The position numbers and the translations under genes were made by a program. Below, one piece after another: positions 15,757 through 24,189 of a stretch of DNA of 64,000 nucleotides. Positions within the stretch are counted from its first letter, which is position 1. Every line of letters begins with the position of its first letter. Source of the DNA: Amaricoccus macauensis_A (GTDB taxonomy: Bacteria; Pseudomonadota; Alphaproteobacteria; Rhodobacterales; Rhodobacteraceae). The stretch covers positions 372,001-436,000 of the forward strand of contig NZ_JBNAFY010000003.1 in NCBI RefSeq assembly GCF_049800915.1, written 5' to 3'. A model generated the notes under the pieces. The model ran no database searches, was not told the origin of the DNA, and worked only from the letters and a program-made list of their open reading frames with translations.

Positions 15757-16677
15757 ATGTTCGACGATCTCGGCGGTATTTCGACCCTCAAGGAATGGAC
15801 CACGGCGCATCCGCGGCTCCGCGTGGACTATTTCGGTGCCGAGCGACGTGCCGGAATGGAGGCGGAAGCCATCGCCCAGGCCAAGGAACTCCAGTGCTCG
15901 AAGCTCGATCTCGTCACCCGCGTGATCATCGGCAAGGCGTCCCGCGAGGACCCGGTCTCGATCTACGCCTCCCTCGAAGGCTCCGGGATCTCCACCGGCC
16001 CGTCGCTCTGGGACAGCCCGCTGCGGAAAGGCTACTTCCGGACCCGCGTCGCCGTCAGCCTCTATCTCACGGATCTCCGCGGTGAGCGCCGGATCGATTT
16101 CACCCGGATCGCCGATGGCCCCGACACTGGCGACGGCGGCGAGAACACCCGCTCCTCCGTCGGGTTCGACCACCCCACCCCGGATGACAGCCATGAGGCC
16201 TTCTTCGACATCGACAGCGGTCGCGCGATCGAGAGCACCCCGCCGCTCGGCTTCACCAGCCCCCGAACCATCACCGGCGATCTGGGCGGCTTCCGCGTGA
16301 TCAACAGCGCGCCGCGCCACGGTGCACGCCATGAATACGTCATGTGCTCGAGCTCCGGCGGCAGCTACGAAAACCCCCGCGACCTCGTGCAGCCCCATGC
16401 CCAGGCCGGGCTCTTCGACTTCATATCGGGCTCCGAGCTGCACACCCCGCCCGCCTGCGCCACCAACCGCCTGCCGCTGATCTCGCAGTGCATCTGGCAG
16501 GCCGACTCGGCGCGCGCCATGGCCGAAACCGTCTATCTCAACATCGACGTCACCCAAAGCGTGACCTGCGTCAGCACCGAGCGCGCCCGCGCCGGCGGTC
16601 ACCCGGACACCGAAACCATCACCCTCTCCTACCACGTCGAGGAACCGGTGCCGCTCGGCCTTCTGCTCGCCAGCTGA
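15757..16677 (+). CDS. hypothetical protein
   Basis: Not recognised. The 306 residues have no signal peptide or membrane segment. There is an N-terminal region GGISTLKEWTTAHPRLRVDYFG, a long Ser/Asp/Thr-rich middle, and two strand-rich stretches, VAVSLYLTDLRGERRIDFTRI and ETVYLNIDVTQSVTCV. The ATG at 15757 has a GGAG 12 bases upstream; a TTG at 15649 would add 36 residues that look unlike the rest. Codon use matches the neighbours, and the gene is on the same strand as the OmpA-like gene, 232 bp behind it, with no clear operon link. Confidence 0.65.
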   Translation: MFDDLGGISTLKEWTTAHPRLRVDYFGAERRAGMEAEAIAQAKELQCSKLDLVTRVIIGKASREDPVSIYASLEGSGISTGPSLWDSPLRKGYFRTRVAVSLYLTDLRGERRIDFTRIADGPDTGDGGENTRSSVGFDHPTPDDSHEAFFDIDSGRAIESTPPLGFTSPRTITGDLGGFRVINSAPRHGARHEYVMCSSSGGSYENPRDLVQPHAQAGLFDFISGSELHTPPACATNRLPLISQCIWQADSARAMAETVYLNIDVTQSVTCVSTERARAGGHPDTETITLSYHVEEPVPLGLLLAS

Positions 16678-16704
16678 TCTGCGCCACGGCCTAGCCTCGC
16701 CCCG

Positions 16705-17772
16705 TCAGGGGGCGAGGGCCGCAACACGGGCGACGAACGCCTCCAGGCCCAGCTCGGTTCTCGCGGTCTCCCAAGCCGACCGCCCGACCTTCGCCACCAA
16801 GGCGCGATCCTCGCAAAGACGCGCCAGCAGCGACCTCAGCGCTTCGGGGTCGTGCATGTCGATGACAAACCCGTCCCGACCATCGGTCACGCTTCCCGCA
16901 CTCCCGCACTGCGCCGAGAAGACCGGCACCAGCCCGAAGGCCATTGCCTCGAGCGGCGCCATTCCCAGCGGCTCCCGATCCGCCGGAAGAACGCAGATGT
17001 CATGCCCGGAATAGAGCTCGGGCATCTTCGCATAGGGAACATTCGCGACGATCCGGACCGGCATCACGCGCCCCTCGCGCCGGGATCGCTCGACCAGGGC
17101 GCGATAGTGATCCGGGCAATCCGCGGCCTCGTGATCCGTCAGCGCGCCGGCAAGCGTCAGCTCAAGGTCTTCGGGCCGGTCGAGCGCGTCCAGCGCCCCA
17201 ACCAAAAGGTGCTGATTCTTCCTCGGCTGCGCCAGCTTGCCAACACAGAGAACGCGGAGCGGTCCCTCAGTGCTCCGCCACTCCGGCGGCTCGACAGGCG
17301 CCGCGACCGGCCAGGGCAGATACGTTGCCTTCGGATCGGGCGGCGCGTCCCGCTCCAGTCCGCGCACCGGCGTGACCCGCCGCAAGGGCTGCCCGTCAAG
17401 AAAACGTGAGATCTGGCGCCTCAACCGGGGCCGGACCGTGAGCGGGCTCAGCCCGTAGGAATACGCCCGGATCCGGCGGAGGCGGCAGTACTCCCCCACA
17501 TATCGCGAAACCGGCTTGCTGCTGCGAATGAAAACGAGGTCCGGGGCGGCCGCGCGAAGCGCCGCAACCACGTCGTCCCTCCGCGCCCGTTCCGAGAACA
17601 CCTCTGGCACGACGAGGCTGTGATCCTCGATCGGGCTCTGCGCCGTTGCGAACACGTGAACCGCGCAACCGGCATCACGCAAGGCCCGCACGGCGATGGC
17701 GAGGTTGGTGTGAAACCGCGGCACGACGAAGAGCACCGAGCGCGGCAAGCCGCTGGCGTCAGGCAGGGGCAT
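16705..17772 (-). CDS. glycosyltransferase family 4 protein
   Basis: Predicted cytoplasmic retaining glycosyltransferase with a GT-B fold, 355 residues. The N-terminal domain starts RSVLFVVPRFHTNLAIAVRALRDAG. The C-terminal domain has VLCVGKLAQPRKNQHLLVGAL and the donor-binding segment EPLGMAPLEAMAFGLVPVFS, equivalent to the EX7E motif. Start at 17772 was chosen because GGGAGG lies six bases upstream; an ATG at 17790 has no such site. It could build a surface polysaccharide, but no such cluster surrounds it. Acceptor and donor are unknown. Confidence 0.86.
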   Translation of the reverse strand: MPLPDASGLPRSVLFVVPRFHTNLAIAVRALRDAGCAVHVFATAQSPIEDHSLVVPEVFSERARRDDVVAALRAAAPDLVFIRSSKPVSRYVGEYCRLRRIRAYSYGLSPLTVRPRLRRQISRFLDGQPLRRVTPVRGLERDAPPDPKATYLPWPVAAPVEPPEWRSTEGPLRVLCVGKLAQPRKNQHLLVGALDALDRPEDLELTLAGALTDHEAADCPDHYRALVERSRREGRVMPVRIVANVPYAKMPELYSGHDICVLPADREPLGMAPLEAMAFGLVPVFSAQCGSAGSVTDGRDGFVIDMHDPEALRSLLARLCEDRALVAKVGRSAWETARTELGLEAFVARVAALAP

Positions 17773-17928
17773 CGGGACCTCCCAGAACATGTGGCCATGA
17801 TGCGTAAAGGAGTCCGTCCGCGCCCGTCCAGCCACAGTTCGACGGACGTAGTGATCCGCTTGCGGTCAGGGCGTCTTGGGCTTAGGTCAGGCAAACCTTC
17901 AGAGAAGCGACCGCAGGGGATCCGAACC

Positions 17929-19590
17929 ATGGCAACGCCGCAATACGTCTTCCACATGGATGGCCTGTCCAAGACCTATCCGGGCGGCAAGAAATGCTTC
18001 GAGAACATCCGCCTCTCGTTCCTGCCCGGTGTGAAGATCGGCGTCGTCGGCGTCAACGGCGCGGGTAAATCCACCCTCCTGCGCATCATGTCCGGCCAGG
18101 ACAAGGACTTCCAGGGCGAGGCCTGGGCCGCCAAGGGCGTCAACGTCGGCTACCTCTCCCAGGAGCCCGAACTCGACGATTCGAAGACCGTCCGCGAAAA
18201 CGTCATGGACGGGGTCGCCGCCAAGCAGGCGCTGCTGACCGAGTTCAACGACATCGCCATGAAGATCGCCGAGGACCCGGACCTGATGGACCGGATGACC
18301 GAGCTTCAGGACCAGATCGACGCCCAGAACCTCTGGGACCTCGACGCCCAGGTCGATATCGCCATGGAAGCGCTGCGCTGCCCCGAGGACGATGCCGACA
18401 CCGCCAAGCTCTCGGGCGGGGAGCGCCGCCGCGTCGCGCTTTGCAAGCTGCTCCTTGAAGCCCCCGACGTGCTGCTCCTCGACGAGCCGACCAACCACCT
18501 CGACGCCGAGACCATCGCCTGGCTTCAGAAGCACCTGATCGAATACAAGGGCACGATCCTGATCGTCACCCACGACCGCTACTTCCTCGACGACATCACC
18601 GGCTGGATCCTCGAGCTCGACCGCGGCCGGGGCATCCCCTACGAGGGCAACTACTCCGCCTGGCTCGAACAGAAGGCCAAGCGGCTCGCCCAGGAAGCCC
18701 GCGAGGACAAGGCCAAGCAGAAGACCCTCACCCGCGAGCTGGAATGGATCCGCCAGGGCGCAAAGGCCCGCCAGGCCAAGCAGAAGGCGCGTATCAACGC
18801 CTATAACGAGATGGCCTCGAAATCCGAGCGCGAGAAGATCACCACGGCGCAGATCGTCATTCCGAACGGGCCGCGCCTCGGCTCCAAGGTCATCGACGTC
18901 GAGGGCATCTCCAAGGGCTTCGGCGATCGCCTGCTGATCGACAACCTGAGCTTCGCCCTCCCGCCCGGCGGCATCGTCGGCGTGATCGGGCCGAACGGCG
19001 CGGGCAAATCCACCCTCTTCCGCATGCTCACCGGCCAGGAAAAGCCCGATGACGGCGCGATCGAGTTCGGCGAGACGGTGCAGCTCTCCTACGTGGACCA
19101 GTCCCGCGATGCGCTCGATGCGAACAAGACCGTCTGGGAGGAGATCTCCGACGGGCTCGACATCATCAAGCTCGGCGATGCGGAGGTGAACTCCCGCGCC
19201 TATTGCGGCGCGTTCAACTTCAAGGGCGGCGACCAGCAGAAGAAGGTTGGCCTCCTCTCGGGCGGTGAGCGCAACCGCGTCCACATGGCCAAGCTCCTGC
19301 GCGAGGGTGGCAACGTGCTGCTCCTCGACGAGCCGACCAACGACCTCGACGTCGAAACCCTGCGCGCGCTCGAAGATGCGCTGGAGGATTTCGCCGGCTG
19401 CGCCGTGATCATCAGCCACGACCGTTTCTTCCTCGACCGGCTCTGCACCCACATCCTCGCCTTCGAGGGCGACGCCCACGTCGAATGGTTCGAGGGCAAC
19501 TTCGAGGATTACGAGGCCGACAAGATCCGCCGCCTCGGCCCCGATGCCGTCGAGCCGAAGCGGATCAAATACAAGAAGTTCGCGCGGTAG
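17929..19590 (+). CDS. ettA: energy-dependent translational throttle protein EttA (ABC-F)
   Basis: ABC-F ATPase that binds the ribosomal E site and gates translation by ATP/ADP level. The 553 residues have two ATPase domains: Walker A GVNGAGKSTLLR and GPNGAGKSTLFR, signatures LSGGERRRVAL and LSGGERNRVHM, and Walker B LLLDEPTNHLDAET and LLLDEPTNDLDVET. Between them is the P-site tRNA-interaction linker, rich in Lys/Arg (KQKARINAYNEM). Length and the start MATPQYVFHMDGLSKTYPG fit EttA. No membrane domain is present, excluding a transporter. It is preceded by a divergent glycosyltransferase. Confidence 0.95.
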   Translation: MATPQYVFHMDGLSKTYPGGKKCFENIRLSFLPGVKIGVVGVNGAGKSTLLRIMSGQDKDFQGEAWAAKGVNVGYLSQEPELDDSKTVRENVMDGVAAKQALLTEFNDIAMKIAEDPDLMDRMTELQDQIDAQNLWDLDAQVDIAMEALRCPEDDADTAKLSGGERRRVALCKLLLEAPDVLLLDEPTNHLDAETIAWLQKHLIEYKGTILIVTHDRYFLDDITGWILELDRGRGIPYEGNYSAWLEQKAKRLAQEAREDKAKQKTLTRELEWIRQGAKARQAKQKARINAYNEMASKSEREKITTAQIVIPNGPRLGSKVIDVEGISKGFGDRLLIDNLSFALPPGGIVGVIGPNGAGKSTLFRMLTGQEKPDDGAIEFGETVQLSYVDQSRDALDANKTVWEEISDGLDIIKLGDAEVNSRAYCGAFNFKGGDQQKKVGLLSGGERNRVHMAKLLREGGNVLLLDEPTNDLDVETLRALEDALEDFAGCAVIISHDRFFLDRLCTHILAFEGDAHVEWFEGNFEDYEADKIRRLGPDAVEPKRIKYKKFAR

Positions 19591-19632
19591 GAGCTCGCGC
19601 GCGGCTTCAAGTCACAACAACCCCAGGGGCCG

Positions 19633-19958
19633 CAGGCCCCGGCCCGGAACAAGGCGCGCAGCGCCGCCGAGCCTGCGACCGTCCGCGGGTAGAAGCGCCT
19701 GTCCTAACCGGTCTTCAATTTATGGTCAGGCCACCCGAGGGCCACGCTCGCGCGCCATTCTCCGCCACGCGACAACCGAACCAACCCAGGGCCCACGACC
19801 GTCCGAGGGTGGGAGCACCTGCCCCATCCGGTCTTCGATTTATGGTCAGGCCACCCCTCGGCCAACCTCGCTCGTGAACGCCGAGGATGCGACCGCCCAT
19901 CGGGGCGGACGGTCGCAGGCCCGGCGGCGCTGCGCGCCTTGTTCCGGGCCGGGGCCTG
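19633..19958. repeat. 54-bp inverted repeat flanking a 218-bp centre
   Basis: The left arm 19633-19686 and right arm 19905-19958 are reverse complements over 54 bp with a single mismatch. Each arm can itself fold (outer GGCCCGG/CCGGGCC, inner GGCGC/GCGCC). The centre contains a direct repeat. A related, shorter hairpin occurs at 10177-10211. Confidence 0.85.
19673..19872 (+). repeat. pair of ~80-bp direct repeats, period 120 bp
   Basis: Units 19673-19752 and 19793-19872 align without gaps at an offset of exactly 120 bp. The best part is CCGGTCTTC(A/G)ATTTATGGTC followed by AGGCCACCC, with one difference over 29 bp. The first unit overlaps the left arm of the 54-bp inverted repeat. Confidence 0.8.
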
Positions 19959-20147
19959 TCCTCCTGCATGCAGGCACAACGAGTGACGCTACTGCCAGCA
20001 GAGACTTACTCAAGAGCTTGCCTGAACCCGATTGCAACGCTAACGTATAAGTTGAGCAATCTTTTTTGCTACTGAATCAACTTGAGAGATGCTTTCAAGA
20101 AGAAAGCATTTAAAAATCTGTCAACCTAGTTGCAAAGAGTTCAGTCG

Positions 20148-21803
20148 ATGGCAAAAGTATTTTTGAGAAAAGAAATGAGCATTGGCAATGTGTCAGCGGA
20201 AGAGGACGATGAATTTCTTTATAATTGCTTCTTTGATCACAGCGCAAAATCCATTGCGACAGACAAGAAAAACTCAAAGTGTTTTCTGCTAGGTAATACT
20301 GGAATTGGAAAGACTGCAATTATAAGCAAGATCAGACAAGAAAATGAGAACGCAAATATAATAAGCCTGAGTGACTTGTCTATGGGTTACATCTCGAACA
20401 GCACTGCAATAAAATTTATAAAGGAAATAGATGTCCCTCTGGACTATTTTTTCCAAGCATTATGGCGTCATATAATTGTAATAGAGTACATAAGAATTTC
20501 CTTCGACGTTACGAGTACCGAAAAATCGCAGAATGCGTTCTCGAGAATTTTAGAGAAGTTTCGCAACAACGAACCAAGAAGGCGAGCATTAGAATATCTT
20601 GAAAAGTGGAGTGACAAGTTCTGGGTCACATTTGATGAAAATATTCGGGAGATTGAGCTGAATCTTGAAAGAGAGGTAAGCTTGCTCGCTGGAGCCGAAT
20701 ATCAAAAGTTTAAAACAGATGTAGGATACAAGAATAAGCTTAGTGAGTTACGAAAAACCCACCTACAGTCGCGCCTACAGACAGTTGTCGATGCAAGCTT
20801 GCTTTCCGAGTTAGGCAAAGTGCAAGACGCATTGTCGGATTACGCCAAAGATAATCAGCAAAAATTTGTTTATATACTTATAGACGGGCTTGATGAAAAC
20901 TGGGTAGGCATAGACACCAAATACAAATTAATAAAAGCTCTCATAGAAGCTGTAAAATCTCTACGTAAAGTGCAGAATCTAAAAATTATATCCGCTATGC
21001 GAGTAGATTTGCTCGAGAAAGTAATTCAAGAAACACGGCATGATGGGTTTCAGTCAGAAAAATACAAGGATTACTTCGTTGAGATCAGGTGGAAAGGCGC
21101 CGAACTTAGAAAACTTCTAGATACCAGAGTGAACTATATGTATAGAAATAAATATAGTTCTGAGAATGTTTTTTTGCGCGATGTTTTCCCAAATAAAATC
21201 AACAAGAAAGATCCTTTCGACTTTTTATCTGAACGCACGCTATTAAGGCCGCGCGACGCTATATCATTCATAAATCACTGTTTTTTTGAAGCTTCTGAGA
21301 ACCCACCAATATCGGTGAAGGAGGTCCAAAGGGCAGAGCGAAATTACTCGGAAGAGCGGCGGCGTGCGCTAGTCGAGGAATGGGCCGGCGTATATCCAGG
21401 TTTAGAGGTTCTACTAAGTTCACTGGTACACAGGCGAGCATCATTTCCTCTCGCTGACCTACTTACAGCAGAATATATTGATATGATTGCAGTCGAACTA
21501 CTTTGTAACGACCGATATGCGCGGGACCCCCTATGCCGGGGCATGAAGAACGCATATGAAGAAAGCCAATTCACGAACGAAAACAAGATACTTGAACAGG
21601 TCGTAGAAGTTTGCCTCGTTCTTCATTTGGTGGGCGCAATTGGCCTAAATACAGCTCCGCATGAGCCAATGCACTGGTTCTACAAAGAGGGCCATCAAAT
21701 ACCGAAGGCACACATTACGAAGAACTCCAAAATTCGAATTCACCCCATGCTTCACTCGAGCCTAGGCATCAATACTGGAGAAAAGGTGCGAGATTACGCT
21801 TGA
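20148..21803 (+). CDS. P-loop ATPase of the Sll1717-like type, possible defence gene
   Basis: Predicted NTPase of 551 residues, probably cytoplasmic. Walker A LLGNTGIGKTAII is at about 48-60 and Walker B VYILIDGLDENW at about 241-252, in the arrangement of ORC/Cdc6-like or STAND-type ATPases. A helical middle and a C-terminal region ending with IHPMLHSSLGIN follow. The N-terminal LRKEMSIGNVSAEEDDEFLYNCF resembles the start of Sll1717-type proteins. ATG at 20148 was preferred over TTG at 20130. Codon use is strikingly AT-rich (many AAA, ATA, TTA codons) against GC-rich neighbours, a sign of recent transfer. It is a single gene with no integrase or partner. The defence role is inference only. 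Confidence 0.75.
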   Translation: MAKVFLRKEMSIGNVSAEEDDEFLYNCFFDHSAKSIATDKKNSKCFLLGNTGIGKTAIISKIRQENENANIISLSDLSMGYISNSTAIKFIKEIDVPLDYFFQALWRHIIVIEYIRISFDVTSTEKSQNAFSRILEKFRNNEPRRRALEYLEKWSDKFWVTFDENIREIELNLEREVSLLAGAEYQKFKTDVGYKNKLSELRKTHLQSRLQTVVDASLLSELGKVQDALSDYAKDNQQKFVYILIDGLDENWVGIDTKYKLIKALIEAVKSLRKVQNLKIISAMRVDLLEKVIQETRHDGFQSEKYKDYFVEIRWKGAELRKLLDTRVNYMYRNKYSSENVFLRDVFPNKINKKDPFDFLSERTLLRPRDAISFINHCFFEASENPPISVKEVQRAERNYSEERRRALVEEWAGVYPGLEVLLSSLVHRRASFPLADLLTAEYIDMIAVELLCNDRYARDPLCRGMKNAYEESQFTNENKILEQVVEVCLVLHLVGAIGLNTAPHEPMHWFYKEGHQIPKAHITKNSKIRIHPMLHSSLGINTGEKVRDYA

Positions 21804-21958
21804 TCGCCGCATCATCTGGTTGACAAGAATTTGCAACGGTAAATGGGACCATAGCGAATCCAACAATCACTCCACTGTTCCATAGCCCTCCTATTGGCCG
21901 TATATTTGGGAGGGTAATCCGGTGCTCTAATTCTAGGAGCCGATCTAGCAAGCCCCCC

Positions 21959-22291
21959 TCAAATCGGGTCGCCCTTCCAGCTTCGGTCGCCTTCGACCTC
22001 TATCTCCTTCGAGATCACGCCCAGCATGTAGGTGCGGAGCACCTTGTTCATCCGCGCCTGGTAGCCGTGGCCCATGCTGCGATACCAGCGCGCCACATCG
22101 GCGTCGCAGGCCAGCGTGATCCGGGTTTTCCTGGCCCGCACCGCCACCTCGCGGTCGATGGAATGCCATTCGGGCGGGATGTGGCTGCGCTTGAGCCGGT
22201 CGTTGCGGGCCCAGACCTCCAGTTCGTACAGATCGGCGAGCAGCTCGACATAGCTCCGCTCCTGGCGCCGGGTTCGCTTGCGCTCGGTCAT
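21959..22291 (-). CDS. BrnA-like antitoxin family protein (orphan)
   Basis: Small basic protein of 110 residues. The C-terminal half TRITLACDADVARWYRSMGHGYQARMNKVLRTYM matches the ribbon-helix-helix-like BrnA antitoxin pattern (a longer match than can be quoted; the KTRITL and GYQARMNKVLR cores are diagnostic). The N-terminal half (ERSYVELLADLYELEVWARNDRL) is typical of the Rhodobacterales version. No BrnT toxin gene lies on either side, so it is probably a solitary DNA-binding regulator. ATG at 22291 was chosen; upstream in-frame residues are not family-like. Confidence 0.75.
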   Translation of the reverse strand: MTERKRTRRQERSYVELLADLYELEVWARNDRLKRSHIPPEWHSIDREVAVRARKTRITLACDADVARWYRSMGHGYQARMNKVLRTYMLGVISKEIEVEGDRSWKGDPI

Positions 22292-22539
22292 TCGTCTTTT
22301 CCATGTCCGATGAATTTGTCGCCAGCATAGCCCAACAGGGTTAACGCATCCTGCGCCGCGAATCCTGTGCATGGGTTGTGCATGCAATGTGCATGTATTG
22401 TGTAGCGTAATTTCTCTGAGATCTCAGAATGTTATACCCCGCCGAACGAACGGCCGCACTGTCCTCCCTTGCCGCCACTCCATCCGCCTCTAGCTGAACG
22501 GCCAGTGATCGACCCCGTAATGGACATGGAGAACAAATC

Positions 22540-22788
22540 ATGATCGACACACCGGAAGAAGCCGACACGAATGTCACCGGAAATCCGGACCCGGCGGAAT
22601 ATTCCAACCAGTCGAAAGCCCCGAAGGACTGGGTCACCGGGGACGAGCCGATGACCGGCGCGCAAGCCTCCTACCTCAAGACATTGTGCGAGGAAGCGGG
22701 CGTCCCGTTCGACGAGGGCCTCAGCAAGGCCGCCGCGTCCGAACGGATCGACCAGCTCAAGGAAGAGGTGCCCCGGACCGCAAGCTGA
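22540..22788 (+). CDS. DUF3072 domain protein
   Basis: Small soluble acidic protein of 82 residues. The conserved part is WVTGDEPMTGAQASYLKTLC followed by EEAGVPFDEGLSKAAASERIDQL, which is the DUF3072 signature and looks like a helical SAP-type fold. Function is unknown. It belongs to a run of small, probably stress-related genes. Confidence 0.85.
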   Translation: MIDTPEEADTNVTGNPDPAEYSNQSKAPKDWVTGDEPMTGAQASYLKTLCEEAGVPFDEGLSKAAASERIDQLKEEVPRTAS

Positions 22789-22829
22789 CCGGGCAGAACT
22801 GGGCTGGATCCGCCTCCGCGGGTGCAGCC

Positions 22830-23042
22830 TCAGCCCTTCTTTTCAAGAGCATCCGGCTTGTGCGCCGCCTTGTTGCCGGACTTGTCGCTTTTCACGAGAT
22901 ACTGCGGGTCATCTTCCGAGGCCGCGACCTTGTGGCCCTTGATTTCCGTCTCGCTCGTCAGCTTCTTCTCGACCTTTCCCTCGATCTTGCCCTGCGGCGT
23001 TTTCCAGGAAACCTTGACACCCTTTTCGATTTTGTCCGCCAT
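22830..23042 (-). CDS. DUF2945 / Hva1-Tudor family small protein
   Basis: 70-residue lysine-rich protein. KGVKVSWKTPQGKIEGKVEKKLTSET and a C-terminal DPQYLVKSDKSGNKAAHKPDALEKK match the Hva1_TUDOR (DUF2945) family, a small barrel of unknown role. It is convergent with the DUF3072 gene, 41 bp apart. The start at 23042 is clear. Confidence 0.85.
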   Translation of the reverse strand: MADKIEKGVKVSWKTPQGKIEGKVEKKLTSETEIKGHKVAASEDDPQYLVKSDKSGNKAAHKPDALEKKG

Positions 23043-23165
23043 GCATGCCTCCGTGTTCTGCTAACCGCCAGAGACATAGCCCGCGGAACGATCATGGCGA
23101 GACGTGGCCGGAAATGAAAAGGCCCGCGACATGCGCGGGCCCGACCGTTCGGCGTGAAACTGTCT

Positions 23166-23273
23166 TCATATCATCGCCCAATCCGTAAAGCGCCAGGTTT
23201 CCGGCACGTCATCCTTGCGGCGCGACGCTTCGCGTTCAGCGGCAAGAGATTGGGTCGACAGGCGTTGCATCAT
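23166..23273 (-). CDS. 35-residue protein with C-terminal WRFTDWAMI (paralogue 1)
   Basis: Reads MMQRLSTQSLAAEREASRRK then DDVPETWRFTDWAMI and TGA. The ribosome site TCGGAG lies six bases before ATG at 23273. The last nine residues are identical to those of the peptide at 23537-23641 and similar to the one at 24190-24294. Such conservation at the protein C-terminus in three separate genes argues that it is translated. Function unknown. Confidence 0.7.
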   Translation of the reverse strand: MMQRLSTQSLAAEREASRRKDDVPETWRFTDWAMI

Positions 23274-23536
23274 TCTACTCCGAGTTACTTTCCGGCACCT
23301 CACAGCCCGGCGCCGGTTCGGCACCCCTCTACATCAGGGCATAAGAACAAATGGCCAGCTTCACAAAAAGTTCCAGTAACGATCCTGTGGAAACGAATAA
23401 TGTAGCAATATCAGCCGAATTGTAGAATTTATGCAACATCCAGGATTGGGCGCTTTGCGGGCGCGCCCCATTCGCGGAGCCTGGCGCTCAGTTGTTCAGG
23501 TGAAAGGCGGGCAGGGTCTCGCGATCCCTTTTGCGC

Positions 23537-23641
23537 TCAGATCATGGCCCAGTCGGTGAAGCGCCAGGGCATCGGCGGCATTGGCTGCGGCTGCGGATGG
23601 CTGCGTTTCGGTTCCGGGTTACGCGGCGTATGGTTGTTCAT
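23537..23641 (-). CDS. 34-residue protein with C-terminal WRFTDWAMI (paralogue 2)
   Basis: Reads MNNHTPRNPEPKRSHPQPQP then MPPMPWRFTDWAMI. A strong GGAGGGG ribosome site precedes ATG at 23641. It shares PRNPEPK near the N-terminus with paralogue 3 and the whole nine-residue C-terminus with paralogue 1. No membrane segment or cysteine. Function unknown. Confidence 0.72.
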   Translation of the reverse strand: MNNHTPRNPEPKRSHPQPQPMPPMPWRFTDWAMI

Positions 23642-23921
23642 GAGTTTCCCCTCCAAGTCGGTGCGCGGGGTCATAACCCCCTGCTGATACGACCCATCCT
23701 GCCTCACGCAGCGTGACTGGTCTGTGACCAAACCCACAGGCCAAATCGCCCCCCGGGATACACGCTTCGCTTGCTTTTTTGTCCGACCCGGTGCATACCG
23801 CTACTCGCGATGTTACCAAGATCCGACGCTGTCTCCTACCAGGCCACAGTCACGCGATTTTGCTCTGACTGGAGCCAGGCTGCCGCAATCACGTGGGCAG
23901 CAACGATAAGGAGAATTCACG

Positions 23922-24131
23922 ATGGCCAAAGGCACCGTGAAATGGTTCAACACGACCAAAGGTTTCGGATTCATTCAGCCCGAGGGCGGTTCCAAGGACG
24001 TTTTCGTCCACATTTCCGCCGTTGAGCGCGCTGGTCTGACCGGCCTCGCCGACAACCAGAAGGTTACCTTCGACCTCGAGTCGGGCCGCGACGGACGTCA
24101 GTCGGCAACCAACATTGCGCTCGTCGACTGA
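23922..24131 (+). CDS. cold-shock domain protein (CspA family)
   Basis: 69-residue single-stranded nucleic-acid binding protein acting as an RNA chaperone. It has RNP1 KGFGFI and RNP2 VFVHI in MAKGTVKWFNTTKGFGFIQP and KDVFVHISAVERAGL. A good AAGGAG site lies before the ATG. The 280 bp upstream contain no gene other than the divergent peptide 2, and a long 5' leader, common in cold-shock genes, is possible. It is flanked by two of the three DWA-type small peptides. Confidence 0.95.
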   Translation: MAKGTVKWFNTTKGFGFIQPEGGSKDVFVHISAVERAGLTGLADNQKVTFDLESGRDGRQSATNIALVD

Positions 24132-24189
24132 GCTGCATCCGGCGCCGCGGTCTCTGCGGCGCCACCCCTGACCAGAGCCTGCTGGCCGG

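Larger units (their letters stand above)
19591..20147. other. repeat-rich junction between ettA and the AT-rich island gene
   Basis: No credible gene. The first 370 bp are GC-rich and consist largely of the inverted and direct repeats listed separately. From about 19985 the composition switches to AT-rich, continuous with the P-loop gene downstream, so the left boundary of transferred DNA is probably between 19960 and 20050. Confidence 0.65.

Noticed and set aside
15757..16677. Type VI secretion effector or Hcp-like assignment
   Set aside because: A short TLSYHVEEP-like strand near the C-terminus was the only hint; no other Hcp feature and no secretion genes nearby.
17899..19479. Long open frame antisense to ettA
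   Set aside because: It follows codon-position bias of the sense gene, has a low-complexity Leu/Val/Asp-rich product, and ettA is certain.
19673..19872. Possible CRISPR or tandem satellite
   Set aside because: Only two units, long and diverged, with no regular short repeat and spacer pattern.
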